DNA of 64,000 bases, from contig NZ_CP098806.1 of NCBI RefSeq assembly GCF_023822005.2, positions 1-64,000 on the forward strand. Direction: 5' to 3'. This DNA comes from Dyadobacter fanqingshengii (GTDB lineage Bacteria; Bacteroidota; Bacteroidia; Cytophagales; Spirosomataceae). Made by a program: the position numbers and the translations under genes. The notes under the pieces were generated by a model that saw only the letters and a list, made by a program, of their open reading frames with translations, searched no databases and had not been told where the DNA came from. Positions 38,120 to 47,201 of the stretch are shown here, in pieces; within the stretch, counting starts at the first letter, position 1; every line of letters begins with the position of its first letter.

Positions 38120-39010
38120 TCAATTGAGGCTTTGTTTTTTAAACAAAACAGGCGTCATGCCGACTTCTTTCTTGAAAAGCCTGGAAAAGTATGATAAATT
38201 CTCAAATCCCAGTGCGTAGGCAATTTCTGAGACCGTTCCGTCCTGGGATTTAAGCCGGTTTTTTGCCTCTGATATGAGGTAAATATGAATGTGTTCCAGC
38301 GCGGTTTTTCCGCTTTCCTGTTTTAATACGTCGGTTAAATATCCCGCTGAGATGGCAAGCTTTTCAGCCATATAATGAACAGAGGGAAGGCCTTTATTGG
38401 TTAACAACCCGCTCGATACGTACAGGTCCATCTCTTTCATAAACCTGCTGACGGTTTTGCCTGAAATCTCGGAACGGTTGATAAACTGCCTTTTATAAAA
38501 CCGCTGAGCATATTTAAGCATGGTATCAACATTGGCAAGAATAATTTCCCGGCTGAATTCGTCCTGATTGTTTTGATATTCGTTCTCAATCTTCCTGTAT
38601 AACTCCCAAATCGTCGTTTCTTCCTTCGGGGAAACATGCAGGGCCTCATTGGTTTCGTAATAGAAGTAATGATATTTTTTTATCTCATTGTGCAGGGTGT
38701 GACCATTCAGGAAATCTTCATGGATAAACATCAGAAACCCATCTTCGTCCAGGTGAAGGTTCTTCATTTCAATGATCTGCCGTGGTTTGACAAACATCAT
38801 TGAGCCGCAATCATGATCATATTTGGTTCGGCCATAAAGGATAACGCCGGATTTGAGTTTTTTGAATCCGATCATATAAAAATCGCTGGTAAACTCCCGC
38901 TCGCCCAGCGAGCACATTCCGTTACATTGAACAATGCTGAACAGCGGATTCTCATTAGGGGAAAACCCGTTTTCCCGGTGTAATTCGGAAAGATTTTTAT
39001 AATGTTTCAT
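38120..39010 (-). CDS. AraC-family transcriptional regulator
   Basis: A 296-aa regulator: N-terminal ligand-binding cupin-like part (about 1-180) and a C-terminal double helix-turn-helix (about 205-296) with AISAGYLTDVLKQESGKTALEHI and the conserved second motif VSEIAYALGFENLSYFSRLFKKEVGMTP. It lies downstream of the SDR gene on the same strand, with an 84-bp gap holding an 18-bp inverted repeat. It is convergent to the sulfatase gene, and no terminator is obvious in that 69-bp gap. It probably controls the SDR gene. Confidence 0.93.
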   Translation of the reverse strand: MKHYKNLSELHRENGFSPNENPLFSIVQCNGMCSLGEREFTSDFYMIGFKKLKSGVILYGRTKYDHDCGSMMFVKPRQIIEMKNLHLDEDGFLMFIHEDFLNGHTLHNEIKKYHYFYYETNEALHVSPKEETTIWELYRKIENEYQNNQDEFSREIILANVDTMLKYAQRFYKRQFINRSEISGKTVSRFMKEMDLYVSSGLLTNKGLPSVHYMAEKLAISAGYLTDVLKQESGKTALEHIHIYLISEAKNRLKSQDGTVSEIAYALGFENLSYFSRLFKKEVGMTPVLFKKQSLN

Positions 39011-39025
39011 GCAGGCTCATTTATT

Positions 39026-39073
39026 AACTGTAACACAATCTGCGTCATTTAGTTTGCAGATTATGTTACAGTT
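39026..39073. repeat. 18-bp inverted repeat between SDR and AraC genes
   Basis: Arms AACTGTAACACAATCTGC (39026-39043) and GCAGATTATGTTACAGTT (39056-39073) pair at 17 of 18 positions across a 12-nt spacer. It begins 16 bp before the AraC start codon. In minus-strand RNA no T run follows, so it is not a simple terminator of the SDR gene; on the plus strand T5 follows but there is no gene to terminate. It may be an operator or an mRNA structure over the AraC leader. Confidence 0.6.
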
Positions 39074-39093
39074 TTTACATGCTTGTGAATTGA

Positions 39094-39912
39094 TTAGTGA
39101 CCATGGGCGTCGGCCGAAACCTCTTTCCAGGCTTCAAACTCAGCCAGGCGCTGGCTATAAACTTCTTTCACACCTGGATATGCAACCTTGCCCAGCAAAA
39201 AGTGAAGCGGAGGGTTTTCAGAATCGATTAATTGCAAAACTGCACTTGTCGTCGATTCAGGATTTCCCCAGCTATCGGGTGTAGTACTATCGAAAAATGC
39301 TTGCTTGATCGGCGCATAAACTTCGGTCGGCTCGGTCTGCACGGCCGATGCTCCGGACCAGTCGGTCGAGAAGCCGTTGGGTTCGATCAGACTCACATGA
39401 ATGCCAAAGTCTTTTACTTCGCTTGCAAGGGTTTCACTCAGACCATTAACGGCGTACTTGGAGGCATTGTAAATCCCCAGAACCGGAAGTGTAACCAATC
39501 CAAGGAAACTCGAAACCTGAATGATATGCCCGCTTTTTTGCGCTCTCATCACTGGGATAATAGCCTGGGTGACCCAAAGAAGCCCGAAAAAGTTCGTTTC
39601 GATTTGAGCCCTGGCCTGTTTCTCCGTTGTTTCTTCAATAGCACCAAACAAACCGAAACCTGCATTATTGATAAGCACATCGACACGGCCAAAATAGGCA
39701 ACGGCCTTATTGACTGCTGCAAAACAAGCGTCTCTGTCGTTAACATCCAGCTGGATGGGGAGAACTGCGTCGCCATATGTCTCAATGAGATCTCGGAGGT
39801 CTTCAATGTTTCTGGCGGTTGCAGCCACTTTATCACCGCGTTTTAAAAGTGCATTAGCCCAAAGCCTACCAAAGCCGCGGGATGCGCCGGTTATTAGAAT
39901 TATTTTTGACAT
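39094..39912 (-). CDS. Short-chain dehydrogenase/reductase (SDR)
   Basis: A 272-aa NAD(P)-dependent oxidoreductase of the classical SDR family: cofactor motif TGASRGFG at 8-15, NNAG at 82-85, catalytic Ser134/135, Tyr148 and Lys152 (YNASK). Arg12 in the glycine motif and the Ala-Arg at 33-34 favour NADPH. It is followed by the AraC regulator gene, a pairing I have often seen in Bacteroidota. Substrate unknown. Confidence 0.9.
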   Translation of the reverse strand: MSKIILITGASRGFGRLWANALLKRGDKVAATARNIEDLRDLIETYGDAVLPIQLDVNDRDACFAAVNKAVAYFGRVDVLINNAGFGLFGAIEETTEKQARAQIETNFFGLLWVTQAIIPVMRAQKSGHIIQVSSFLGLVTLPVLGIYNASKYAVNGLSETLASEVKDFGIHVSLIEPNGFSTDWSGASAVQTEPTEVYAPIKQAFFDSTTPDSWGNPESTTSAVLQLIDSENPPLHFLLGKVAYPGVKEVYSQRLAEFEAWKEVSADAHGH

Positions 39913-39936
39913 GATATTTTGATTTTTAATACCCTA

Positions 39937-39944
39937 CAAAGGTA
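39937..39944 (-). promoter_or_regulatory. -7 promoter element for the SDR-AraC genes
   Basis: The minus strand reads TACCTTTG, an exact TAnnTTTG match, 25 bp before the SDR start codon. Confidence 0.5.
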
Positions 39945-39964
39945 TCACTGGCCCATGCTGCGCA

Positions 39965-39994
39965 TTTGACACAAATTCCGGGATCTTTGACACA
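39965..39994. promoter_or_regulatory. Direct repeat TTTGACACA x2 (AraC-type operator candidate)
   Basis: TTTGACACA occurs at 39965-39973 and again at 39986-39994. The start-to-start distance of 21 bp puts both on the same face of the helix, two turns apart, just upstream of the SDR -7 element. AraC-family activators usually bind such direct repeats next to the -35 region. Confidence 0.5.
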
Positions 39995-40057
39995 TTTCAG
40001 GAAAGCTTGCTCCTGTGAATTACCAACTTATCTCCCGCTTGCAGTCCGTTGACTCAT

Positions 40058-41317
40058 TTAGATCGGCCTGATTTCGGTAGCATCCTGCTGGCTGTCCGTG
40101 TTATGCCCTGAAAAAGTGAGGAGTACCTTTGTCTTGTTATTGCTGGACTCCATTTGAAAATTTACTTCTAGTAAGGAGGTAATTTCCCTGACAAGAATCA
40201 GTCCGATACCTTGTGTTTCTGTTGTGCCAACAGGCGGATAAGTGTGACCTGATTTTAAGTTTACCCATTCCACTATTTCCCGTGCTATGCTGCCGGCATT
40301 CTCAATTGTTAACAGAGTCACAAGCTGATCAGCAGAAGCGCCAATTTTTATGAGACCATTACGGCCGTTTTTGTTTGCATTGTCCAAGAGGTTGTGTATG
40401 ACAATTCCCAAAAAACTGGGATTGCTGGTCACAAAAATTAACGGATCAATGTCTAAATGTACTTGATTGCTGTTGGTGCTAATGATGCCATCAAACAGTT
40501 TGAGTTTGTCCTTTACGATTTGTGCTAAATTTATGCGTTGGGACCTATCCAGTTTTTGGTGAACAGGCAGTTTGGTAAACTCTAAGATGTTGTTGACGAA
40601 TCCGTACATTGTCTCCAGCGATTTATTGAGCTCCATTGTATAGCTGCCTATCTGCTCGTATTCTTGCTTTTGCGCCAGCCGGCAGATTTCTTCCGAAATA
40701 ATTAGTAGGTACTTGAATGGGCCGCGAATATCGTGAGTAATGGAGGCAACCAGGCGCGACTGAATATACAATTGATGTTCAAGGATTTCCTGGGAGACTT
40801 CCAAGGTGCTCAAAGTTTGCCGGAGTGCCTGGGTGCGCTCGGTAACTGCTTGGTCCAGAAGCCTGTTCTCTATTTTTACCCTCTCGATAGCAAGCCGCTC
40901 ATTTTCTTTACGCTGGCTGCGTGCATCACGATCACGTTTTAAAAAGTAGGCAGCCGGTATCAGAATAATGCTGATAAGAACTCCCCGGCTTGAAAGCATT
41001 AAAAGCTTTATCCCAATTGGATTTTGAGCCGTCCGGAACGGAAAGTCTTTGAAAATGGGATTGAATGTGAAGTAGAAGACATTCGAAAGTATGCAGCAAC
41101 ACAAAACAGATAATAGTAATCCTGGCCAGCGCCGGTATTGCTGCTGAATCAGGTGGATAGCGTACCAACAAGTCAAGCTCATCATAAAAATGACTATTTC
41201 TGAGCCTATTAAATTGACCGGATCTTTCCATTGACCTTCGGAGATACGTGCAGGTAAAACAAAGAGTGGAATACTGGCAGCGACAATAAAGCCTGCCCTG
41301 TGAAGAAAATGGTTCAT
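40058..41317 (-). CDS. Membrane sensor histidine kinase
   Basis: A 419-aa kinase with four N-terminal transmembrane segments (about 8-22, 38-57, 66-84, 106-126), a coiled-coil linker, a HisKA-like domain with phosphoacceptor His195 in ASITHDIRGPFKYLL, and a HATPase domain (HNLLDNANKNGR, QGIGLILVREI). The G1 box, usually DxGxG, reads ENAGS, so ATP binding may be weakened. No cognate regulator is adjacent. It follows the Nudix-regulator gene by 99 bp. Confidence 0.85.
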   Translation of the reverse strand: MNHFLHRAGFIVAASIPLFVLPARISEGQWKDPVNLIGSEIVIFMMSLTCWYAIHLIQQQYRRWPGLLLSVLCCCILSNVFYFTFNPIFKDFPFRTAQNPIGIKLLMLSSRGVLISIILIPAAYFLKRDRDARSQRKENERLAIERVKIENRLLDQAVTERTQALRQTLSTLEVSQEILEHQLYIQSRLVASITHDIRGPFKYLLIISEEICRLAQKQEYEQIGSYTMELNKSLETMYGFVNNILEFTKLPVHQKLDRSQRINLAQIVKDKLKLFDGIISTNSNQVHLDIDPLIFVTSNPSFLGIVIHNLLDNANKNGRNGLIKIGASADQLVTLLTIENAGSIAREIVEWVNLKSGHTYPPVGTTETQGIGLILVREITSLLEVNFQMESSNNKTKVLLTFSGHNTDSQQDATEIRPI

Positions 41318-41416
41318 GAAGCGATGGGTTATTCCATACCAGTGGTTCTTACATTAGTGTTTTTCTAATGCTATTATAAAGATGAGAATGTCCATATCAG
41401 GCATCTTTAACTATTT

Positions 41417-42151
41417 TTATTTGCCGCCGGAAATGAATTTATACAAATATGGAGCCTTGTGAGCGCCTCCAGTCCACTTTTTGGCGATCCTTTCCAGCAC
41501 GCCTAGGCCCAGCATTTTACGCTGAAAAGCCGCCCGAAGTAATTTTTTATTCAAAATAGTTTCGTATAGTCCCTGCAGTTCGCCCATGGTGAAATGTTCG
41601 GGCAGGAGGTTAAAACCGATCAGCTTGTGATCCAGATCCAGCCGAATGGTCTGCAAGGCCTTAGCAATAATGTGCTCGTGGTCCTGCATCAGCTTGGGAA
41701 GATCGGAGAGATTAAACCAGTCGCAGCTGTCGGAAATGCTGTCAGGTGAGGGAATTGCTTTTGTAAAATCAACCAAAGCGTAGTACCCGACTGAAACGAA
41801 GCGGGCCAGGAGCCAGTGATTGTCATCGGGGAAAAATCCACGGGCGGCCATGATTTTTTTGAGCGGCATGGTGTCGTGCCGGCTTTTGCTACCGAAAGTG
41901 TAAAATTGTTCCAGGAAAATATCTTTCAGGCCTGTTCTGTGAAATAAAACCCTTCTTGCCGCCTCGTTGATATCTTCGTCTTCATGCACAAATCCGCCTG
42001 GCAGCGCAAAAAAACCGGTATTTTTATAGGTAAGCAAAAGTACTTTCAGCTCATTTTCGTGGAAACCAAAAATGACTGTATCAATGGCTAAGCCGGGCAA
42101 ATACCCTGCTCCTGTGGGGTTTGTTTCCTGCTTTTTAAATTCCTGATCCAT
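41417..42151 (-). CDS. Degenerate-Nudix transcriptional regulator (NrtR-like)
   Basis: A 244-aa protein with an N-terminal Nudix fold and a C-terminal winged helix (about 160-240, FTMGELQGLYETILNKKLLRAAFQRKML). The Nudix box keeps Gly53, Glu59, Arg67 and Gly74 but the catalytic REUxEE reads R-V-L-F-H-R, so hydrolysis should be lost. This is the pattern of NrtR/AraR-type repressors, in which the Nudix domain senses a ligand. The divergent carboxylesterase gene and the 21-bp palindrome between them are the likely target. The effector is unknown, possibly ADP-ribose or a sugar derivative. Confidence 0.8.
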   Translation of the reverse strand: MDQEFKKQETNPTGAGYLPGLAIDTVIFGFHENELKVLLLTYKNTGFFALPGGFVHEDEDINEAARRVLFHRTGLKDIFLEQFYTFGSKSRHDTMPLKKIMAARGFFPDDNHWLLARFVSVGYYALVDFTKAIPSPDSISDSCDWFNLSDLPKLMQDHEHIIAKALQTIRLDLDHKLIGFNLLPEHFTMGELQGLYETILNKKLLRAAFQRKMLGLGVLERIAKKWTGGAHKAPYLYKFISGGK

Positions 42152-42216
42152 GACCGGCCTTGTGATAATGGGGCAAGTAACAAAAAGATTTGCTAACAGA
42201 AAGAATTTAAATTATT

Positions 42217-42237
42217 ATTGTAACAAATTGATACAAT
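42217..42237. promoter_or_regulatory. 21-bp near-perfect palindrome, regulator operator candidate
   Basis: Arms ATTGTAACAA and TTGATACAAT around a central A pair at 9 of 10 positions. It sits midway between the Nudix-type regulator and the carboxylesterase, 57 bp from the esterase ATG. The length and symmetry match the 21-bp palindromes of NrtR-family repressors. Confidence 0.6.
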
Positions 42238-42293
42238 GAGATATTCGTGTCTGATTTATTCTGAAAATTTTACAATCTGTTAACCTGAATACA

Positions 42294-43934
42294 ATGTCAA
42301 AACCGTTACTAGCAGCACTACTATTCTGCATTTGCACTACAATGACACTATTTGCGCAGCCTAAAAATCAGGTTACCGTGGAAAACGGAATACTGGAAGG
42401 AACCAGAGAAGCCGGCTCTGAGCTGCTTATTTTCAGGGGTGTGCCTTTTGCCGCGCCGCCTGTTGGGGAGCTGCGCTGGAAGGAACCACAGCCTGCCAAG
42501 AACTGGGACGGGGTCCGTAAGGCAGACCAGTTTGGCAACAAACCCATGCAGAAACCAATTTTTGGCGATATGGGATTCCGCTCGAAGGATATGAGTGAGG
42601 ACTGCCTATATCTCAATGTTTGGACGCCCGCGAAAACGATGAAGGAAAAGCTGCCGGTTCTGGTGTATTTTTATGGAGGAGGACTTGCTGCCGGTGACGG
42701 TTCCGAACCTCGTTACGATGGGGAGACGCTGGCTAAAAAAGGAATTGTTGTGGTTACATTAAATTATCGCCTGGGCATTTTCGGATTTTTCTCACATCCT
42801 GACCTCACCAAAGAGTCGCCCAATAAATCGTCCGGTAATTATGGTTATCTGGATCAGCATGCAGCCCTTCTTTGGGTGCAAAAGAACATTGATAAATTTG
42901 GAGGGGACCCCAAACGCGTCACCATTGCCGGCGAATCTGCGGGTTCAATTTCCGTTTCCGTGCAGATGGCCTCGCCGTTATCCAAAGACCTGATTGCAGG
43001 GGCAATCGGTGAGAGCGGCGCGGCTATTAATCCAACATTGGCATCTATTCCACTGGAAGAAGCTGAAAAAATTGGGGCGGCATTTGCTGCGGGCGTTAAG
43101 ACAGGCAGCTCGCTTGCGCAGCTGAGAGCATTGTCAGCAAATGATCTCCTAGATGCGGCTTACACGCCAGGGCAAACCCGCACGGCAACCACGCCGACCA
43201 TTGACGGTTATTTTTTGCCAAAAACACTGCCTGAAATTTTCCAGGCCGGACAGCAGGCGAAAATCCCAATTCTGGTTGGCTGGAATTCCGCCGAAGTGCC
43301 TTATCAGGTGGTTTTGAAAGCAGACGCGCCAACGCTTGAAAACTACAAGAAAGCATTGAGCACTATATATCATGAGAAAGCCGATCAGGTCCTTAAATTA
43401 TATCCGGCTGCTTCGGACGCAGATGTTGTGAAAGCGGCGACTGAACTTTCCAGTGATCGTTTCATCGTTTACAGCACGTGGAAATGGGCTGACCTGCAAA
43501 TTAATACGGGTGGGAAACCTGTCTATCGCTATGTTTTCTCACGAATTCGTCCGACCATGTCGGCTGCGATGGGCAATGCAAAAGCCGGACTTGCTGGCGG
43601 AGTTATCAAAGGTGATGCAGCAAAAGCGGCTCCGGCCGCCCCGGCGCCAGTAGGAGCGGCCCACGCTTCTGAAATCGAGTATGCATTGGGAAACCTGGCC
43701 AGCAATAAGGTTTACGACTGGACGCCGGATGATTTCAAAGTATCTGCAACCATGGTGGATTACTTCGCGAACTTTATCAAAACAGGTAATCCAAATGGAA
43801 AAGGATTGCCTCAATGGGACGCTAACACAGGCAAGGCGCCAGTGAAGTTTATGAACATTGATGTAAAGAGTGAGCAGAAAACGGAAAGCGACAGGGAGCG
43901 ATATTTGTTTCTTGACAAAGAATACATGAATTAA
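42294..43934 (+). CDS. Secreted type B carboxylesterase
   Basis: A 546-aa alpha/beta hydrolase of the carboxylesterase type B family. Signal peptide with cleavage near LFAQ (residue 22). The nucleophile is Ser215 in GESAGS, with EDCLYLNVW (102-110) as family signature; the oxyanion-hole segment reads YGGG (127-130) instead of the usual HGGG. The conserved Glu should lie in the middle and the His in the HASEIEYALGN segment. An Ala/Pro-rich insert (KAAPAAPAPVGAAH) precedes that His. It hydrolyses esters in the periplasm; substrate unknown. Confidence 0.9.
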   Translation: MSKPLLAALLFCICTTMTLFAQPKNQVTVENGILEGTREAGSELLIFRGVPFAAPPVGELRWKEPQPAKNWDGVRKADQFGNKPMQKPIFGDMGFRSKDMSEDCLYLNVWTPAKTMKEKLPVLVYFYGGGLAAGDGSEPRYDGETLAKKGIVVVTLNYRLGIFGFFSHPDLTKESPNKSSGNYGYLDQHAALLWVQKNIDKFGGDPKRVTIAGESAGSISVSVQMASPLSKDLIAGAIGESGAAINPTLASIPLEEAEKIGAAFAAGVKTGSSLAQLRALSANDLLDAAYTPGQTRTATTPTIDGYFLPKTLPEIFQAGQQAKIPILVGWNSAEVPYQVVLKADAPTLENYKKALSTIYHEKADQVLKLYPAASDADVVKAATELSSDRFIVYSTWKWADLQINTGGKPVYRYVFSRIRPTMSAAMGNAKAGLAGGVIKGDAAKAAPAAPAPVGAAHASEIEYALGNLASNKVYDWTPDDFKVSATMVDYFANFIKTGNPNGKGLPQWDANTGKAPVKFMNIDVKSEQKTESDRERYLFLDKEYMN

Positions 43935-43953
43935 CATTCATAGGCTAAGCAAC

Positions 43954-43989
43954 AAAAAGCCCTGCATCGATATCGGTGCAGGGCTTTTT
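43954..43989. terminator. Terminator between the carboxylesterase and infB genes
   Basis: A 13-bp stem AAAAAGCCCTGCA / TGCAGGGCTTTTT with a self-complementary CGATATCG loop region lies between convergent genes and can serve both. Confidence 0.9.
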
Positions 43990-44006
43990 AATAAATGCTT
44001 TAACTA

Positions 44007-47000
44007 TTAAAGTGTTCTTTTCACTTCACGAAGCTCGAAGCTTTCGATAATGTCACCCACTTCAATGTCGTTGAAGTTCTTGATACTCAAACCGCACTCA
44101 TAACCGTTTCTAACTTCCTGAACGTCGTCTTTGTAACGTTTCAGCGAGTCGATTTCGCCGGTTAATAACACGATTCCTTCACGCACTATGCGGATTTTAT
44201 TACTACGCTTCACATAGCCATCAGTCACATAGCAACCTGCAATGGTTCCAATCCGGCTGATCTTGAATACTTCGCGGATTTCGATATTTCCGGTAATGAT
44301 CTCCTCGATAGAAGGTGCAAGCATACCGGTCATCGCATCCTTGATTTCATCGATCGCCTGGTAAATTACTGAGTAGTGGCGGATTTCAATTTGATCCTGT
44401 TCTGCCATTTTCTTGGCATTGGAAGAAGGACGAACCTGGAAGCCGATCACAATGGCATCAGAAGCAATTGCAAGGTTTACATCAGACTCAGAAATCTGAC
44501 CCACAGCTTTGTGGATAATGTTGACCTGAACTTCGGATGTTGAAAGTTGCAGTAACGAATCAGAAAGGGCTTCAACCGATCCATCCACGTCACCTTTAAC
44601 GATCAGGTTTAATTCACGGAAGCTTCCGATTGCCTTACGACGGCCGATCTCTTCAAGCGTAATGTGTTTACGCGTCCGGATAGACTGCTCGCGCTGGATT
44701 TGCTCACGTTTGGTTGCGATATCGCGGGCATCACGTTCGTTTTCAAAAACATTGAAACGATCACCTGCCTGTGGCGCGCCATTCAAACCAAGCAACTGAA
44801 CTGGCATTGATGGTCCGGCTGATTTCAGCTTTTTCCCCAGGTAATCGGTCATGGCTTTCACCTTTCCGTAATGAGATCCTGCCAGTACAACATCACCCAC
44901 TTTCAAGGTTCCGGTTTGAACAAGGATTGTGGTTACATATCCGCGGCCTTTGTCAAGAGAAGCTTCAACAACTGCTCCAACGGCGCGGCGATCCGGATTG
45001 GCTCTCAATTCCAATAATTCAGCTTCAAGCAATACTTTTTCAAGCAGCAGGTCGATACCCATTCCTGATTTGGAAGATATTTCCTGGGTCTGGTATTTAC
45101 CACCCCATTCTTCAACCAAAAGATTCATGTTTGCCAGCTCCTCACGAATTTTTTCCGTGTTGGCGCCAGCCTTATCTACTTTACTAAATGCAAATACAAT
45201 CGGTGCACCGGCAACCTGAGCGTGGTTAATCGCCTCACGTGTTTGCGGCATGACGCTATCGTCCGCTGCGATCACGATGATGACCACGTCCGTTACATTC
45301 GCTCCACGTGCACGCATCGCTGTAAAAGCTTCGTGACCCGGTGTATCCAGGAATGTAACTTGTTTTCCCGTTTTGGTTTTTACGCTGTAAGCACCAATGT
45401 GCTGGGTAATTCCACCCGCTTCACCGCTGGCAACGTTTTCCTGACGGATATAATCCAGAAGCGACGTTTTACCGTGGTCAACGTGACCCATGATGGTAAC
45501 GATCGGCGCTCTTTCTTTCAGACTTTCTTCTGCATCAACCTCTTCCTGCACATCATTTTGCACTTCTTCTTCGGCAGAAATAAAGGCAACTTCGAATCCG
45601 AATTCGTCAGCAATGAATGTGATCGCTTCTGCGTCCAGACGTTGGTTGATCGAAACGAACATACCCATGCTCATACAAACCGAGATGACTTCCTGAACTG
45701 TAACGTCCATTAACGAAGCCAAATCGTTTGCCGAAACGAATTCTGTTACGCGCAATACTTTTGTTTCGTCCGAATCCAGTCCGTTTGGATCGTTCTGATC
45801 TCCACGGTCTCTGCGACGACCTCCTTTTCCACCACGACCGACATTTCTGGTGTTACCACCGCCCATGCGGGCCATTGTGGCCTTAATGTTATCTGCAACT
45901 TCTTTGTCAGAAACTTCTTCTCTTTTAACACCACGACGGTTGTTGCTTCCTGCAGCGCTGCGGTTACCCGGTCCGCTTCGGGCGGGTGCATTGCCTGCTG
46001 GCGTTGTTGTGCCAGGGGCTGCGGGTGCTCCCGGTGTAGCCGGACGGTTGCCTGTACGGTTTCCAGCCGGTGGAACATTTGCTTCTTTGGGTCTTGCAGG
46101 TGCGTTCGGATCCGCTGCCGTTGTAGCTGGACGGTTTTCACCGGCTACCACTACGCCATCACGGATTCTCTTGCGTTTTCTGCGACGTTTTTTATCTGCT
46201 GCTGTATCGCTGCTGGATGCAACAGGGTCTTTCTTTTTAATCTTATCAGAGGGAAGCTCAATCTTACCAATCACGCGAAGTCCGCGCAGCTGCTCGCCTT
46301 TGGCTTCGATCAGATTGTTGGATTCGCCTGCTTCATCACCTGCAGCCGCTGGTTCAGCTTCTGCCTGCGTAGCTGCTGGTTCTGCAACCTGAGTTGTTTC
46401 GGCAACAGGGGCTGCTGCTTGTGGTGCTTCTGCCTGTGGTTTTTCATCAGGAGTTGAGGCAACAACTGGTTTTGGCTCTTCCGCAATTTTGGCTTCCTGT
46501 GGCTGTTCAGCCTTAGGCTGCTCTTTTACAGGCTCTTCAATTTTTTCGGGAGCTGTTTGTTGTGCAGGTTGCGGAACGGATTCAACAACTGGTTTTACCT
46601 CAGAAACAGGTTCTGGCTTGGGTTCCGGTTTTGTTTCAACAACAGGAGCAGGAGTTTCTGTTTTTTCTGAAACAACTTCCTTGGGTGCTTCCGCTTTGGG
46701 CTCCTCCACGGTTGCCGCAGGCGCAGGTCTTTTTGCGTCTAAATCTATTTTACCTACAACCTTAATTCCAGGCAGGCGGTTTTCAAAAGCGGGTTGAGTA
46801 TTTGATTCGCTTTCCTCAGCAACAGGTTTCTCTTCGGGTTTCGAAGGACTGTTACGGAAGTAAAGAATTCCATCAACATCACTTTTTACTTTTTCTTCCT
46901 TAGTTTCTACCGGAGTTTCAGTCTGAACAGGTTTAAAGGAAAGGGATGATTTCAGATCATCAGATTTGAAATCTTTTGCAAGAAAATCAATCTGATCAGA

Positions 47001-47129
47001 ATTAATCTTTGTATTCGGGTTACTCTCCACCTTATACCCTTTGGCAGACAGGTGATCCACGATCGTAGTAATTCCTACGTTCAGGATCCGTGCCACTTGG
47101 CTTAGGCGCATCATTTTATCTTCTGCCAT
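44007..47129 (-). CDS. infB: Translation initiation factor IF-2
   Basis: IF-2 is the GTPase that places fMet-tRNA on the 30S subunit and promotes subunit joining. The 1040-aa protein has an N-terminal IF2-N motif ([21 protein letters not shown]), a long low-complexity linker rich in Ala, Pro, Glu and then Arg/Gly (about 90-460), and the GTPase domain with GHVDHGKT near 546, DTPGHE and SKVD. Beta-barrel and C-terminal fMet-tRNA domains ([14 protein letters not shown]) follow. It is the last gene of the rimP-nusA-infB operon, 72 bp after nusA. Confidence 0.98.
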   Translation of the reverse strand: MAEDKMMRLSQVARILNVGITTIVDHLSAKGYKVESNPNTKINSDQIDFLAKDFKSDDLKSSLSFKPVQTETPVETKEEKVKSDVDGILYFRNSPSKPEEKPVAEESESNTQPAFENRLPGIKVVGKIDLDAKRPAPAATVEEPKAEAPKEVVSEKTETPAPVVETKPEPKPEPVSEVKPVVESVPQPAQQTAPEKIEEPVKEQPKAEQPQEAKIAEEPKPVVASTPDEKPQAEAPQAAAPVAETTQVAEPAATQAEAEPAAAGDEAGESNNLIEAKGEQLRGLRVIGKIELPSDKIKKKDPVASSSDTAADKKRRRKRKRIRDGVVVAGENRPATTAADPNAPARPKEANVPPAGNRTGNRPATPGAPAAPGTTTPAGNAPARSGPGNRSAAGSNNRRGVKREEVSDKEVADNIKATMARMGGGNTRNVGRGGKGGRRRDRGDQNDPNGLDSDETKVLRVTEFVSANDLASLMDVTVQEVISVCMSMGMFVSINQRLDAEAITFIADEFGFEVAFISAEEEVQNDVQEEVDAEESLKERAPIVTIMGHVDHGKTSLLDYIRQENVASGEAGGITQHIGAYSVKTKTGKQVTFLDTPGHEAFTAMRARGANVTDVVIIVIAADDSVMPQTREAINHAQVAGAPIVFAFSKVDKAGANTEKIREELANMNLLVEEWGGKYQTQEISSKSGMGIDLLLEKVLLEAELLELRANPDRRAVGAVVEASLDKGRGYVTTILVQTGTLKVGDVVLAGSHYGKVKAMTDYLGKKLKSAGPSMPVQLLGLNGAPQAGDRFNVFENERDARDIATKREQIQREQSIRTRKHITLEEIGRRKAIGSFRELNLIVKGDVDGSVEALSDSLLQLSTSEVQVNIIHKAVGQISESDVNLAIASDAIVIGFQVRPSSNAKKMAEQDQIEIRHYSVIYQAIDEIKDAMTGMLAPSIEEIITGNIEIREVFKISRIGTIAGCYVTDGYVKRSNKIRIVREGIVLLTGEIDSLKRYKDDVQEVRNGYECGLSIKNFNDIEVGDIIESFELREVKRTL

Positions 47130-47201
47130 ATTAGCAATTAGTAGAAAAAGTTTTGCATTGGCAGATCTAACCCCTGGATTAAAACTGCCGGTTATTGTAA
47201 A

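Noticed and set aside
39009..39284. Plus-strand ORF across the SDR-AraC gap
   Set aside because: It overlaps the SDR gene in antisense and runs through the inverted repeat; no family signal.
46000..46800. Plus-strand Ala/Ser/Gly-rich ORFs opposite infB
   Set aside because: They are shadows of the low-complexity IF-2 linker on the other strand.
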